From Paenibacillus sp. MZ04-78.2 (lineage in GTDB: Bacteria > Bacillota > Bacilli > Paenibacillales > NBRC-103111), in assembly GCF_024213375.1 (NCBI RefSeq), contig NZ_JANAVJ010000003.1:186001-250000 (forward strand): a DNA stretch of 64,000 bases, written 5' to 3'. Both the position numbers and the translations under genes were made by a program. The notes under the pieces are model-generated. The model was given only the letters and a program-made list of their open reading frames with translations. It ran no database searches and had not been told where the DNA came from. This document shows, piece after piece, positions 1-7,964 of this stretch. Position 1 is the first letter of the stretch. Each line of letters begins with the position of its first letter.

Positions 1-552
1 ATCAATCAGGAAATGGGCAATAATCGGTGTTAACAAGGACCCGGTCCGAATATAAATCCAGCCGAGCCCGTAGCTGATGCTGAAGACAAGTCCCGTCATC
101 AGCCAGTGCTGCAAATAGCGAACATGAATGGCCGCGAACAGGATGCTGGTCCAGTACGGTCCCCACCAGGCTTGGATCGCACCGCGGAACAGCAGCTCTT
201 CGCAAAATGCGACAATGAGCGAGATGAGTGCAATATGCCAAAGCGGCCTGTTTTTAAACAGCTTTTCGTTAATGCCCCCGTCGTCCGTTACTTCGGGAGG
301 CACCCATCTGGAAACGAGCAGATCGACGAGCAGAACAGCGACGGCCAAGCCCGCTCCCCATAGTAGGATCGTATAGCCCGACCCCGGGGAAAACATCGCC
401 CGCAGATCCGGTTTCTGAAAAAGCATCAGAACGACGGCTGCAAGGAAGACGAGAAGCTGAGTCACATACAAGTTAATGAGCAGTAAACGCTCGTCGATTT
501 CGTCCGGATTGATTTTTTGCAGCTTGATCCGCTTAAAGTTAATTTTTTTCAT
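1..552 (-). CDS. CPBP-family intramembrane metalloprotease (partial, runs off window)
   Basis: Translating the minus strand from ATG 552 gives 184 residues with no stop before the window edge, so the C-terminus is missing. The protein has several hydrophobic segments and the CPBP (CAAX protease / bacteriocin-processing) motifs: EELLFRG at residues 118-124, a second-motif His at 143 (FAAIHVR) and HFLID at 180-184. In this family the paired Glu and the His residues form the intramembrane active site. Substrates vary (prenyl-protein processing, bacteriocin self-immunity, regulated proteolysis) and cannot be told here. It diverges from the gene at 623. Family call is firm; role is unknown. Confidence 0.85.
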   Translation of the reverse strand, partial: MKKINFKRIKLQKINPDEIDERLLLINLYVTQLLVFLAAVVLMLFQKPDLRAMFSPGSGYTILLWGAGLAVAVLLVDLLVSRWVPPEVTDDGGINEKLFKNRPLWHIALISLIVAFCEELLFRGAIQAWWGPYWTSILFAAIHVRYLQHWLMTGLVFSISYGLGWIYIRTGSLLTPIIAHFLID

Positions 553-622
553 ACTGATTCCCTTTTTCGACAATTTCACCTATACTATCAGCATAGAATT
601 AAGAAATCTGAGGTGCTCGATC

Positions 623-1537
623 ATGGAAAAACGGCTTACCCGAACGGACTACTTATTCGCCGTTACCTTCATTTTCATGCTTGTCCTGGCTACGGGGACC
701 TTCTTCTTCGGTTTAAAAATGGGACAGGATCGTTCTTCGCTGAAATACGAAGATCTGCTCAACAAGCAAAACGAAACGGCCAAGAGCTTTACCGCCTACC
801 ATCAGCAGTATCTGGTGTCTTTCTATCATACCATTTATCAGCCATACAGGGAATTTCATAAAAAGTGGTTTGAGAAAACCGATGAGCTGCTGACGAATCG
901 TACGGCCGACGCTTCCTTGATTCTCAAGGAAATGAGCAAGCTCGCGCAGGAAAGCTACGACAGTCTCGGTTCCAAATCGATGCCGGGCTCCTCTCCGCTG
1001 CTGCAGGAAGCGCATAAAGACTACATGAAGAGCTTAAAGCTGTTCAGCGAGGGCCTGAAAAGCTATTCGGCCAAGGCAAACGGCATTCCGGCAGCCGAGC
1101 TGATCGCGGAGCTTCAAGCTGACCCTTATCTCGGCGAAGCGAAGACATTTGCGCTCAAGGCTGAAAAAAGCTACTACGAATCGATCGACAGATGGTATGC
1201 TACGATCAACCCACAATTTAAGCCTGTCGATGTAACCAAGCCGCTCTCTCTGAACGATTGGACGGGCCTGAGCCTGAATATGAAAAACGAATATGTCGCC
1301 CAAGTGATGCTTGGCAAAAAGCTGTTTAAGCCGTTCACCCCGCAAGATCTGACCAGTCGGATCGACGAAATGATTCAGTCCGGTCAAACGCAAAAAATGA
1401 ATTTGAACGATGTGGGGCAAGTCGTTGATGTGCTGATGGCTACCGATGCCGTTCGCAAAAGCGATTTTATCCGCAACAAAGACAAGTATTACGGCAAAGA
1501 AACGTTGCCGCAGCTTCCGTTTTTCACTGCCAATTAA
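623..1537 (+). CDS. Membrane-anchored hypothetical protein
   Basis: 304 residues from ATG 623, preceded by a GAGGTG-like ribosome site. An in-frame start at 476 would run through the divergent gene's promoter region and is less likely. One N-terminal transmembrane segment (about residues 9-29, ending LKMGQ) is followed by a long hydrophilic, mostly helical domain rich in Lys/Glu/Ser, presumably extracytoplasmic. I do not recognise the family and see no catalytic motif. The gene stands alone, diverging from the CPBP protease and ending at a strong hairpin. Confidence 0.8.
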   Translation: MEKRLTRTDYLFAVTFIFMLVLATGTFFFGLKMGQDRSSLKYEDLLNKQNETAKSFTAYHQQYLVSFYHTIYQPYREFHKKWFEKTDELLTNRTADASLILKEMSKLAQESYDSLGSKSMPGSSPLLQEAHKDYMKSLKLFSEGLKSYSAKANGIPAAELIAELQADPYLGEAKTFALKAEKSYYESIDRWYATINPQFKPVDVTKPLSLNDWTGLSLNMKNEYVAQVMLGKKLFKPFTPQDLTSRIDEMIQSGQTQKMNLNDVGQVVDVLMATDAVRKSDFIRNKDKYYGKETLPQLPFFTAN

Positions 1538-1552
1538 TACGCAGGCTTCCGA

Positions 1553-1587
1553 AGCCACGATGTCCGGTCTCGTACTCGTGGCTTTTT
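1553..1587 (+). terminator. Rho-independent terminator after the 623 gene
   Basis: The 8-bp stem AGCCACGA / TCGTGGCT (1553-1560 with 1576-1583) is followed by a T run at 1583-1587, 15 nt past the stop codon of the upstream gene. Confidence 0.75.
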
Positions 1588-1597
1588 GCCGCGCCTG

Positions 1598-1918
1598 TTA
1601 ATCGTACTGGAATCCGCGAAGGGCTGCGAGCGCAGCCATGCCGCCCTCGACATTAATGACATCGTCGAAGCCGTTCTGCTTCAAATAGTAGCACACGTTA
1701 GCGCTTCGCACGCCGTGGGCGCAAACGACATAAATCGTCCGGTCCAACGGAAGCTCGGCCAGCCTTCCCGGTATGCTGTTCATCGGCATCAGCTGCGCTT
1801 GTTCCCAATGATAATACTCCCATTCGTACGGTTCCCGGACGTCGAGCATCAGCGCGTCCCCGAGCTCTCCGTTGTCCATTTTTGCCCGAAACGCCTCGGG
1901 CTCTATATTTTCGAACAT
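1598..1918 (-). CDS. Single-domain rhodanese-like sulfurtransferase
   Basis: 106 residues, about the size of one rhodanese domain. The catalytic Cys is C66 in the loop VVCAHGVRSA, preceded by the LDVREPYEWE motif near residue 25. Such proteins carry a persulfide on the active Cys and pass sulfur to acceptors, for example in tRNA thiolation or thiol redox chemistry. ATG 1918 has a good upstream site (AAAGGGG). It is monocistronic and convergent with the 623 gene, so context gives no substrate. Confidence 0.88.
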   Translation of the reverse strand: MFENIEPEAFRAKMDNGELGDALMLDVREPYEWEYYHWEQAQLMPMNSIPGRLAELPLDRTIYVVCAHGVRSANVCYYLKQNGFDDVINVEGGMAALAALRGFQYD

Positions 1919-2031
1919 GATGAATTCCCCTTTCGCTGTACGATAATTTCATGCAGGTCGCACGGTTTATTTTAGCACGGCGAATTTAGGTTTCACAAAT
2001 ATTTCGGATTTGCAAATCGGCGGGCTGCCTA

Positions 2032-2061
2032 TTGACAATGTCGAAATGGTCATGGTACGCT
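2032..2061 (+). promoter_or_regulatory. Sigma-A-like promoter of the serA leader
   Basis: TTGACA (2032-2037), 18-nt spacer, TACGCT (2056-2061). It lies about 25 nt before the T-box stem I, as expected for a T-box transcript. Confidence 0.6.
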
Positions 2062-2085
2062 AATGAAAAATTTCACCTGTAACAA

Positions 2086-2352
2086 ACGTTGACGGAGCCA
2101 AGCATAACCTGAATCGATCAGAGAGCCGGTGGTCGGTGCGAACCGGACGAATTCGATATGCGGAGCACTCCTGAGTTGTTGTGCCGAACATTACAGTAGG
2201 CGCAGCCGGCCGGAAACCGTTATTTTTCCCGGTCTGTCCATCGCAGACCTCATGAGGCTGTTGCGTGTGAGCGCACAGCGAATTAGGGTGGTACCACGAG
2301 AATCAGCTCCTCGTCCCTTGTATACGCTAGTCGTGTCGGGGCGGGGAGTTTT
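2086..2352 (+). ncRNA. T-box leader of serA, serine (AGC) specifier
   Basis: The invariant T-box sequence AGGGTGGTACCACG is at 2285-2298. It is followed by a GC-rich hairpin (CTCCTCGTCCC pairing with GGGGCGGGGAG) and a T run, the conditional terminator. At the base of stem I, GGAG (2093-2096) pairs with CTCC (2168-2171). The triplet just 5' of this, followed by the usual A, is AGC (2164-2166), a Ser codon. Uncharged tRNA-Ser should therefore promote read-through into serA, which fits the first step of serine synthesis. The specifier position is inferred from pairing, not from a folded model. Confidence 0.93.
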
Positions 2353-2392
2353 TTGTGTTTTTTCGTAATTTACTTCATGGAGGTCTGGGAAA

Positions 2393-3976
2393 ATGTTCAA
2401 AGTGCTAGTTATGGATGGAATCAGCGACATGGGGATTCAACTGCTGTATGACGCGCCGGATGTCGAGGTGGAGAAAAAGAACGGATTGTCCGAAGACGAG
2501 CTTGTGGCGATCATTGCAGACTATGACGCTTTATTGGTGCGCAGCGCCACGAAGGTAACCGAACGCATTATGGGCGCCAGCAGCAAATTGAAAGTTGTCG
2601 GGCGCGCCGGTGTTGGCGTCGACAATATCGATCTGGAGGCGGCGACGAAGCGCGGCATCGTCGTCATCAATGCGCCGGACGGCAATACGATTGCCACTTG
2701 CGAATTGACATTCGCGATGATGATGTCCGTCGCTCGTTTGATTCCGCAAGCATACAAGAAAACCGTCGGCGGCGAGTGGGACCGCAAAACGTTCGTCGGC
2801 GTGGAGCTTCGCAACAAGGTGCTCGGCGTGCTCGGCATGGGCCGCATCGGCAGCGAGGTTGCCAAACGTGCCAAAGCGTTCGGCATGGAAGTGCTCGGCT
2901 ATGACCCCTTCCTGACCGAAGAGCGTGCGGAAAAGCTCGGCGTGAAGCTCGGCACCGTCAACGACATTTGTGCCGCAGCGGATTTCATTACGGTTCATAC
3001 GCCGCTGACCAACGAAACCCGCCACATGATCAGCAAGCCGCAATTTGAGCTGATGAAAAAAGGCGCGCGCATCATCAACTGTGCACGTGGCGGCATTATC
3101 GACGAAATGGCGCTTGTCGAAGCTATCGATGCAGGGATCGTCGCCGGAGCGGCGTTCGACGTATTCGAGAAGGAACCTCCGGCTGCCGATCATCCGTTCC
3201 TGAACCATCCGAAAATCGTCGTCACACCGCACCTCGGCGCATCGACGGTCGAAGCGCAGGAAAACGTCGCGATCGACGTATCCGAGGAAGTGCTTCACGT
3301 TTTGCGCGACCAGCCGTTCAAGAACGCCGTCAACATGCCGCCGGTACCGGCTAACGTGCTCCATGCGCTGCAGCCTTATTTCAATCTCGGTGAGAAGCTC
3401 GGCGTCTTCCTCGGTCAGACGATCGACGGGCCGGTCAGCGAAATCGTGGTCAACTATTCCGGCGATTTGACCGACGTCGATACGACGCCGCTCACCCGCT
3501 ACATCGTCAAAGGCATTCTCGCCAATCAATTGGAAGGCGTGAATATCGTCAATGCGATGCATCTGGCCAAAACGCGCGGGCTCAACGTCGTCATTCAAAA
3601 GTCGTCCACAGCGAAGAGCTTTACGAACCTCGTTTCCGTTACGCTGAAAACGAAGCAAGAAGAACGTGTGCTTGCGGGCACTCTGCTTTCCGGCTACGGC
3701 GAGCGGATCGTTCAAATCGACCAGTTTCCCGTCGATATCGCGCCGTCCGGCCATCTGCTTCTGATCTCGCATAACGATAAGCCGGGCATCATCGGTAAAG
3801 TCGGAACGCTGCTTGGCGACAACGGCGTCAATATCGCGACGATGCAGGTCGGACGTAAAGTGGTCGGCGGCTCGGCGATCATGGTGCTGACTACCGATAA
3901 AGAAACGCCGAAGGAAGTGCTCGACCGCCTCATTCAGCTTCCGGAATTGACCCATGCTCGCGAGTTGACGCTCTAA
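2393..3976 (+). CDS. serA: D-3-phosphoglycerate dehydrogenase
   Basis: 527 residues, the long form of the enzyme. It oxidises 3-phosphoglycerate to 3-phosphohydroxypyruvate, the first step of serine synthesis. The NAD-binding loop GMGRIG is at residues 148-153. The catalytic triad of D-2-hydroxyacid dehydrogenases is visible as R232 (ARGG), E261 (FEKEPP) and H280 (TPHLGAS). An intervening domain and a C-terminal ACT domain (from about residue 450, SHNDKPGIIGK) follow, the usual site for serine feedback. The start has a GGAGG site. Regulated by the serine T-box just upstream. Confidence 0.97.
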   Translation: MFKVLVMDGISDMGIQLLYDAPDVEVEKKNGLSEDELVAIIADYDALLVRSATKVTERIMGASSKLKVVGRAGVGVDNIDLEAATKRGIVVINAPDGNTIATCELTFAMMMSVARLIPQAYKKTVGGEWDRKTFVGVELRNKVLGVLGMGRIGSEVAKRAKAFGMEVLGYDPFLTEERAEKLGVKLGTVNDICAAADFITVHTPLTNETRHMISKPQFELMKKGARIINCARGGIIDEMALVEAIDAGIVAGAAFDVFEKEPPAADHPFLNHPKIVVTPHLGASTVEAQENVAIDVSEEVLHVLRDQPFKNAVNMPPVPANVLHALQPYFNLGEKLGVFLGQTIDGPVSEIVVNYSGDLTDVDTTPLTRYIVKGILANQLEGVNIVNAMHLAKTRGLNVVIQKSSTAKSFTNLVSVTLKTKQEERVLAGTLLSGYGERIVQIDQFPVDIAPSGHLLLISHNDKPGIIGKVGTLLGDNGVNIATMQVGRKVVGGSAIMVLTTDKETPKEVLDRLIQLPELTHARELTL

Positions 3977-4047
3977 CCGGAGATTGAACGTTTCACGATT
4001 GTTTCACGAACAACAATAAAAAAGACGTTCGTTCTACAAAAAGAAAG

Positions 4048-4074
4048 AAGCCTCCGATGACGAATCGGAGGCTT
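4048..4074. terminator. Bidirectional terminator between serA and resE
   Basis: An 11-bp inverted repeat (AAGCCTCCGAT / ATCGGAGGCTT) lies between the convergent genes serA and resE. The minus strand carries the better T-rich tail, so it probably serves mainly the res operon. Confidence 0.8.
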
Positions 4075-4084
4075 TTGTCTGGGT

Positions 4085-5929
4085 TTACACCGTTTTGCAG
4101 GGAAGCGTGATGGAAAATGTCGTCCCCTGCCCCGGCTGGCTTTTGACATGAACGGTGCCCTCGTGGGCTTCTATAATATTTTTTACGATGGACAGCCCCA
4201 ATCCCGTTCCGCCGGTAGCTCCGCGTGTACGGGCTTTGTCCGCCTTGTAGAAACGTTCGAAGATGAAGGGCAGGTCTTCCGCCGGAATGCCGTAGCCTTG
4301 GTCCGCCACCTCGATCAATACCGCTTCTTCCCCTTTGTACCGCGTCCGTGCCGCGCTCAGCTGAATAACCGATTGCGGCGGCGTATGCCGGATCGCATTG
4401 TCCAGCAGATTGGTCAGCACCTGCTCCATTCGGTCTTCATCGGCCTGGTACAGCACCAGCTCTTCCTCGGGCAGGACGCAGGTCATCGTAATGCCGTGTT
4501 CCTTGGACAAGCCGGCGAATTTACGGTGTACCCGCTTTAAGAACGTATTCACTTCCAGCTCGCGGAAGTTCAATTCCACATTGCCCGTCTCCATCTTCGC
4601 GAGGTCAAGCAAATCCTTGACCAGTCGGCCCATACGAAGCGACTCATCGTGAATGACCTGCGCCAAATCCTTGCGTTCTTCCGGTGTAGCCGCGATGTCG
4701 TCGATCAACGCCTCGCTGTAGCCTTGCAGCATCGAAAGCGGCGTGCGCAGCTCGTGAGATACGTTGGCAACAAAATCTTTGCGCAGCTTGTCGAGCCGGA
4801 ATTCCTCCGTGACGTCCCGCATAACGGCGACAACCCCGCGCACAAGCTCGCGCGAATACAACGGCGCCATCACGATGGACCATACCTCACTCTGGACATG
4901 CAGCTTCGCCGTCATTTCCTTCGCCTCGGAGATGACCCCTTGGAACAACGGTTGAAGCGGCTCGGGGACCGTTTCCGCCTTCCGCAACATCTGTCTTTCT
5001 TCCTGACCGGACCAGTCGTCCGTCCAATGGATCTCGTTCCAATCCCGTACGACCTTTTCTCCCGGAGGATTGGTCAAAATGACTTTCCCGTCGGCGTCGA
5101 ACGTAATCACCGCATCCCCCATGCTTCGCAGCACGCTCGCCAAGTGCTCTTTTTCGTGACTTAGCGCTTTGATCGTATCCGACAGCTTCTCTCCCATATG
5201 GTTGAACGTTTTGCCCAGCTCGCCCAGTTCGTCGGAAGACGTGATCGGCACGCGGGTATCGTATTCGCCCATCGAGATCAGATCCGCTGCCTTCTTAAGC
5301 TGGAGCAGCGGCTGCGTGATTTTGGTCAGCAGGAAGAAGGCGAAGAACGTCGTCATCAGGAAGCCGGCGACGCCGACGACGACGAACAGCTTTTTGACAT
5401 AAGCCTGCGTCTCCTCCGCCGATTGCGTGAGCTGATATAGGATCAGCGCTCCGGCGGTTTGTGTCTGGCCTTCATTCATATAAGGCACGGCTACGGCCGT
5501 GTATTGATTGCTCAAAGGCGCGCGCGGCAGGCCCGAGCTCGTATTGCGGTTATCGACCGACTGCCCGGCGAACGCCTTCTGCATGTCCGCTTTCGTGAAG
5601 AAATCGGTATAACGGAACGTCTTGTCCTGCGTCTGCGCAAACGGCGGATCGATCTGCTCGAAATTGGCAGTTACCATCAGAATGCTCGCCCCTTGGGCGC
5701 TAAGCAGTTCATTAACAACTTGCAAATACCGCCGTTCTTCCTTGTGCAAGGAAATTTCATTGGCCACCTTGACCGCCAGCCTCGTGAGCGTTTCCGCCTG
5801 ATCCTTCGACTTGGGGAACGACGTTTCGATATATCGGAACAAAAAAAGGCTGAGCGTCAATAAAACGACAACAACCAGCCCAATAATGGTAATCCACAGT
5901 TTACCGACAACGCTTTTTAAAATAAACAC
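4085..5929 (-). CDS. resE: Redox/respiration sensor histidine kinase ResE
   Basis: 614 residues. Two transmembrane segments (about 11-31 and 182-204) flank an extracytoplasmic sensor region, followed by HAMP (about 205-258), a PAS-like region, the HisKA domain with phospho-acceptor motif NVSHELRTP, and an HATPase domain with the G-rich box TGLGLSIV near the C-terminus. It phosphorylates ResD in response to respiratory or redox state. It starts with GTG 5929, one base after the resD stop, with a GAGG site inside the end of resD. ResE is the B. subtilis assignment from the res operon context; domains alone would fit a WalK/PhoR-type kinase. Confidence 0.93.
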   Translation of the reverse strand: MFILKSVVGKLWITIIGLVVVVLLTLSLFLFRYIETSFPKSKDQAETLTRLAVKVANEISLHKEERRYLQVVNELLSAQGASILMVTANFEQIDPPFAQTQDKTFRYTDFFTKADMQKAFAGQSVDNRNTSSGLPRAPLSNQYTAVAVPYMNEGQTQTAGALILYQLTQSAEETQAYVKKLFVVVGVAGFLMTTFFAFFLLTKITQPLLQLKKAADLISMGEYDTRVPITSSDELGELGKTFNHMGEKLSDTIKALSHEKEHLASVLRSMGDAVITFDADGKVILTNPPGEKVVRDWNEIHWTDDWSGQEERQMLRKAETVPEPLQPLFQGVISEAKEMTAKLHVQSEVWSIVMAPLYSRELVRGVVAVMRDVTEEFRLDKLRKDFVANVSHELRTPLSMLQGYSEALIDDIAATPEERKDLAQVIHDESLRMGRLVKDLLDLAKMETGNVELNFRELEVNTFLKRVHRKFAGLSKEHGITMTCVLPEEELVLYQADEDRMEQVLTNLLDNAIRHTPPQSVIQLSAARTRYKGEEAVLIEVADQGYGIPAEDLPFIFERFYKADKARTRGATGGTGLGLSIVKNIIEAHEGTVHVKSQPGQGTTFSITLPCKTV

Positions 5930-5930
5930 G

Positions 5931-6647
5931 TTATTTCGGGACCTCGAGCTTATAGCCTACGCCCCAAACAGTCGTAATCATGGAGGCGGCGTCCGGCGAC
6001 ACTTTATTCAGCTTCTCGCGCAGCCGTTTCACATGGGTGTCGACCGTGCGCAAATCACCGAAAAACTCGTAGTTCCATACGTCCTTGAGCAACTCCTCCC
6101 GAGAAAATACCTTATCCGGCGATACCGCCAAATAATGAAGCAGCTCGTATTCTTTCGGAGTCAATGCCACTTCCTGTCCTCCGGCCGTAACGCGGTGAGC
6201 ATCGTGCTCGATCACCAGATTGGGGAACACGATATTGTTGCTCGAATTCACTTCTTTGGACAAATACGCGGTGACCGAAGACCTCCGCAAGATCGCCTTC
6301 ACGCGGTAAATAACCTCGCGGGGACTGAACGGCTTCACCACATAGTCGTCCGCTCCCGACTCGAAGCCTTGGACGCGGTTCGTTTCTTCGCCTTTGGCCG
6401 TCAGCATTATGACCGGCGTCGATTTCACCTGGCGCAGCCGGGCGCATACCTCGTTTCCGTCAATGCCCGGCAGCATCACGTCGAGCAGAATCAGGTCGTA
6501 ATCCTGATCCAGCGCTTTGCGCAGCGCCGATTCGCCGTCCTCGGCTTCGTCAATGCTGTAATTTTCTTTCTCCAAATACATCCGCAGCAGGCGGCGAATC
6601 CGTTCCTCATCATCGACAACCAATATGTTCAACTTCGTCTCGATCAT
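5931..6647 (-). CDS. resD: Response regulator ResD (OmpR family)
   Basis: 238 residues from ATG 6647. Receiver domain with acidic pair D12/D13, phospho-acceptor D56 (LLDVMLP) and K105 (VVKPFSP), then a winged-helix DNA-binding domain ending VWGVGYKLE. An in-frame TTG at 6665 would add six residues, but AGAGG sits 7-8 nt before ATG 6647 and covers the TTG region, so the ATG is chosen. In B. subtilis, ResD activates cytochrome biogenesis and anaerobic respiration genes. It is cotranscribed with resE and lies after resC. Confidence 0.95.
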   Translation of the reverse strand: MIETKLNILVVDDEERIRRLLRMYLEKENYSIDEAEDGESALRKALDQDYDLILLDVMLPGIDGNEVCARLRQVKSTPVIMLTAKGEETNRVQGFESGADDYVVKPFSPREVIYRVKAILRRSSVTAYLSKEVNSSNNIVFPNLVIEHDAHRVTAGGQEVALTPKEYELLHYLAVSPDKVFSREELLKDVWNYEFFGDLRTVDTHVKRLREKLNKVSPDAASMITTVWGVGYKLEVPK

Positions 6648-6716
6648 GGCTGAACCTCTTTCCAATTGAGATTAACGACCGTTTATTGAAACTCGGCATG
6701 CTGTCGCTGTACCGGT

Positions 6717-7964
6717 TTACGTGCCGGAATACGAATGCAAGCCGGCGATCACCAGGTTTACGCCGATGAGCGTAAACATGACGACGAGAAACCCGATCAC
6801 GGACATCCAGGCGGATTTTTTGCCCTGCCAGCCGCGGGAAAGACGAAGATGCAGGTACACCGCATAAAACAGCCAGACAATCAGCGCCCACACTTCCTTC
6901 GGGTCCCAGCCCCAGAAGCGTCCCCATGCTTCATGCGCCCAAATCATTGCAAAGACGAGCGCTCCCAGCGTGAAGATCGGATAGCCGATGGCGATCGCCC
7001 TGTAGCCGATTTCATCCACATCCTCCGAGTCGATCCCTCGGATCGTCGGCTGAAGCGCCCGGCCTAACGGCTTGCGGATCACAAGACGAATCAGCGCGTA
7101 CAACAAGGCGCCCAGAAGGACCGACCATATTACCGTATTGAGCTTCCGCCCGGCATTCGCGCCCTCCATCCACGACGGAGCTTCGAAGAGCGGCCCGGTC
7201 ATCCCGAGAAAGGGCTTCATTTCCACCTGCTCGCTCTGATACGGTTTTACAATCGGAGGCAAAACGTACTCAACGTTTTGCTTTACGACCTGTTCGACGT
7301 TATTGGTATCGGTCGTCTTAACGTCGCTAACGAATTTTGCTTTATATCCGGCTGCACTAAAGCCGAAAATGGCAACGACGAACGCGATCGTCATAAGCAA
7401 GGTAAAAATCGTAAACTCAACCCCGCGCTGCTCTCTGCGGTCCGCTTTGGATGTTCCGGCGAAGTTGACGTTCTGGAGCAGATACATCAAGCCTGCGGCA
7501 AACCCGACAGCGAAAAACGCTTCTCCGAGAGCCGCAGTCGTCACGTGGATTTTGAGCCAGTAGCTTTGCAGCGCCGGAATGAGCGGCTGTACTTCGCGCG
7601 GGAACACCGAAGCGTAGGCGATGATGATGATCGATACGGGCATCGTAAATACGCCAAGCGTAGGCGTGCGGTAAATCAAGTAGACGACGATAAACGCGAG
7701 CACGATCATCATCCCGAGGAACGTCATGAATTCGTACATGTTGCTCGTCGGAATATGTCCGCCTTCCGCCCAGCGCGTAAAGAAAAACGTCACGTGACAC
7801 AAAAATCCGATTACGGTCAGGATAAAGCTGATGAAGCCCCATCGTCTGGCGAACCCTTCAGGGTCCGCCTCCTGAACCGATTTTTTCCCGGTAACGGCTA
7901 TGACGAAGCCGAGCAGAGCCAGGGCGTATACGATAAAAGCAATCAGCAAAAACGTGCTGCTCAC
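6717..7964 (-). CDS. resC: Cytochrome c biogenesis protein ResC (CcsA family)
   Basis: 415-residue polytopic membrane protein. The Trp-rich heme-handling motif (WGRFWGWDPKEVW, in the last quarter) and flanking His residues mark the CcsA/CcmF heme-handling superfamily. With ResB it forms the system II heme exporter/synthase that attaches heme to apocytochrome c outside the membrane. The GTG start overlaps the resB stop by 4 nt (GTGA), implying coupled translation and a fixed ratio of the two subunits. Confidence 0.95.
   Translation of the reverse strand: MSSTFLLIAFIVYALALLGFVIAVTGKKSVQEADPEGFARRWGFISFILTVIGFLCHVTFFFTRWAEGGHIPTSNMYEFMTFLGMMIVLAFIVVYLIYRTPTLGVFTMPVSIIIIAYASVFPREVQPLIPALQSYWLKIHVTTAALGEAFFAVGFAAGLMYLLQNVNFAGTSKADRREQRGVEFTIFTLLMTIAFVVAIFGFSAAGYKAKFVSDVKTTDTNNVEQVVKQNVEYVLPPIVKPYQSEQVEMKPFLGMTGPLFEAPSWMEGANAGRKLNTVIWSVLLGALLYALIRLVIRKPLGRALQPTIRGIDSEDVDEIGYRAIAIGYPIFTLGALVFAMIWAHEAWGRFWGWDPKEVWALIVWLFYAVYLHLRLSRGWQGKKSAWMSVIGFLVVMFTLIGVNLVIAGLHSYSGT

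Noticed and set aside
2531-3955. A 474-codon open frame on the minus strand opposite serA
   Set aside because: It is the antisense of a clear serA in GC-rich DNA, has no ribosome site and low-complexity Arg/His composition.
5811-6653. A 280-codon plus-strand frame opposite resD
   Set aside because: Antisense shadow of a clear response regulator.
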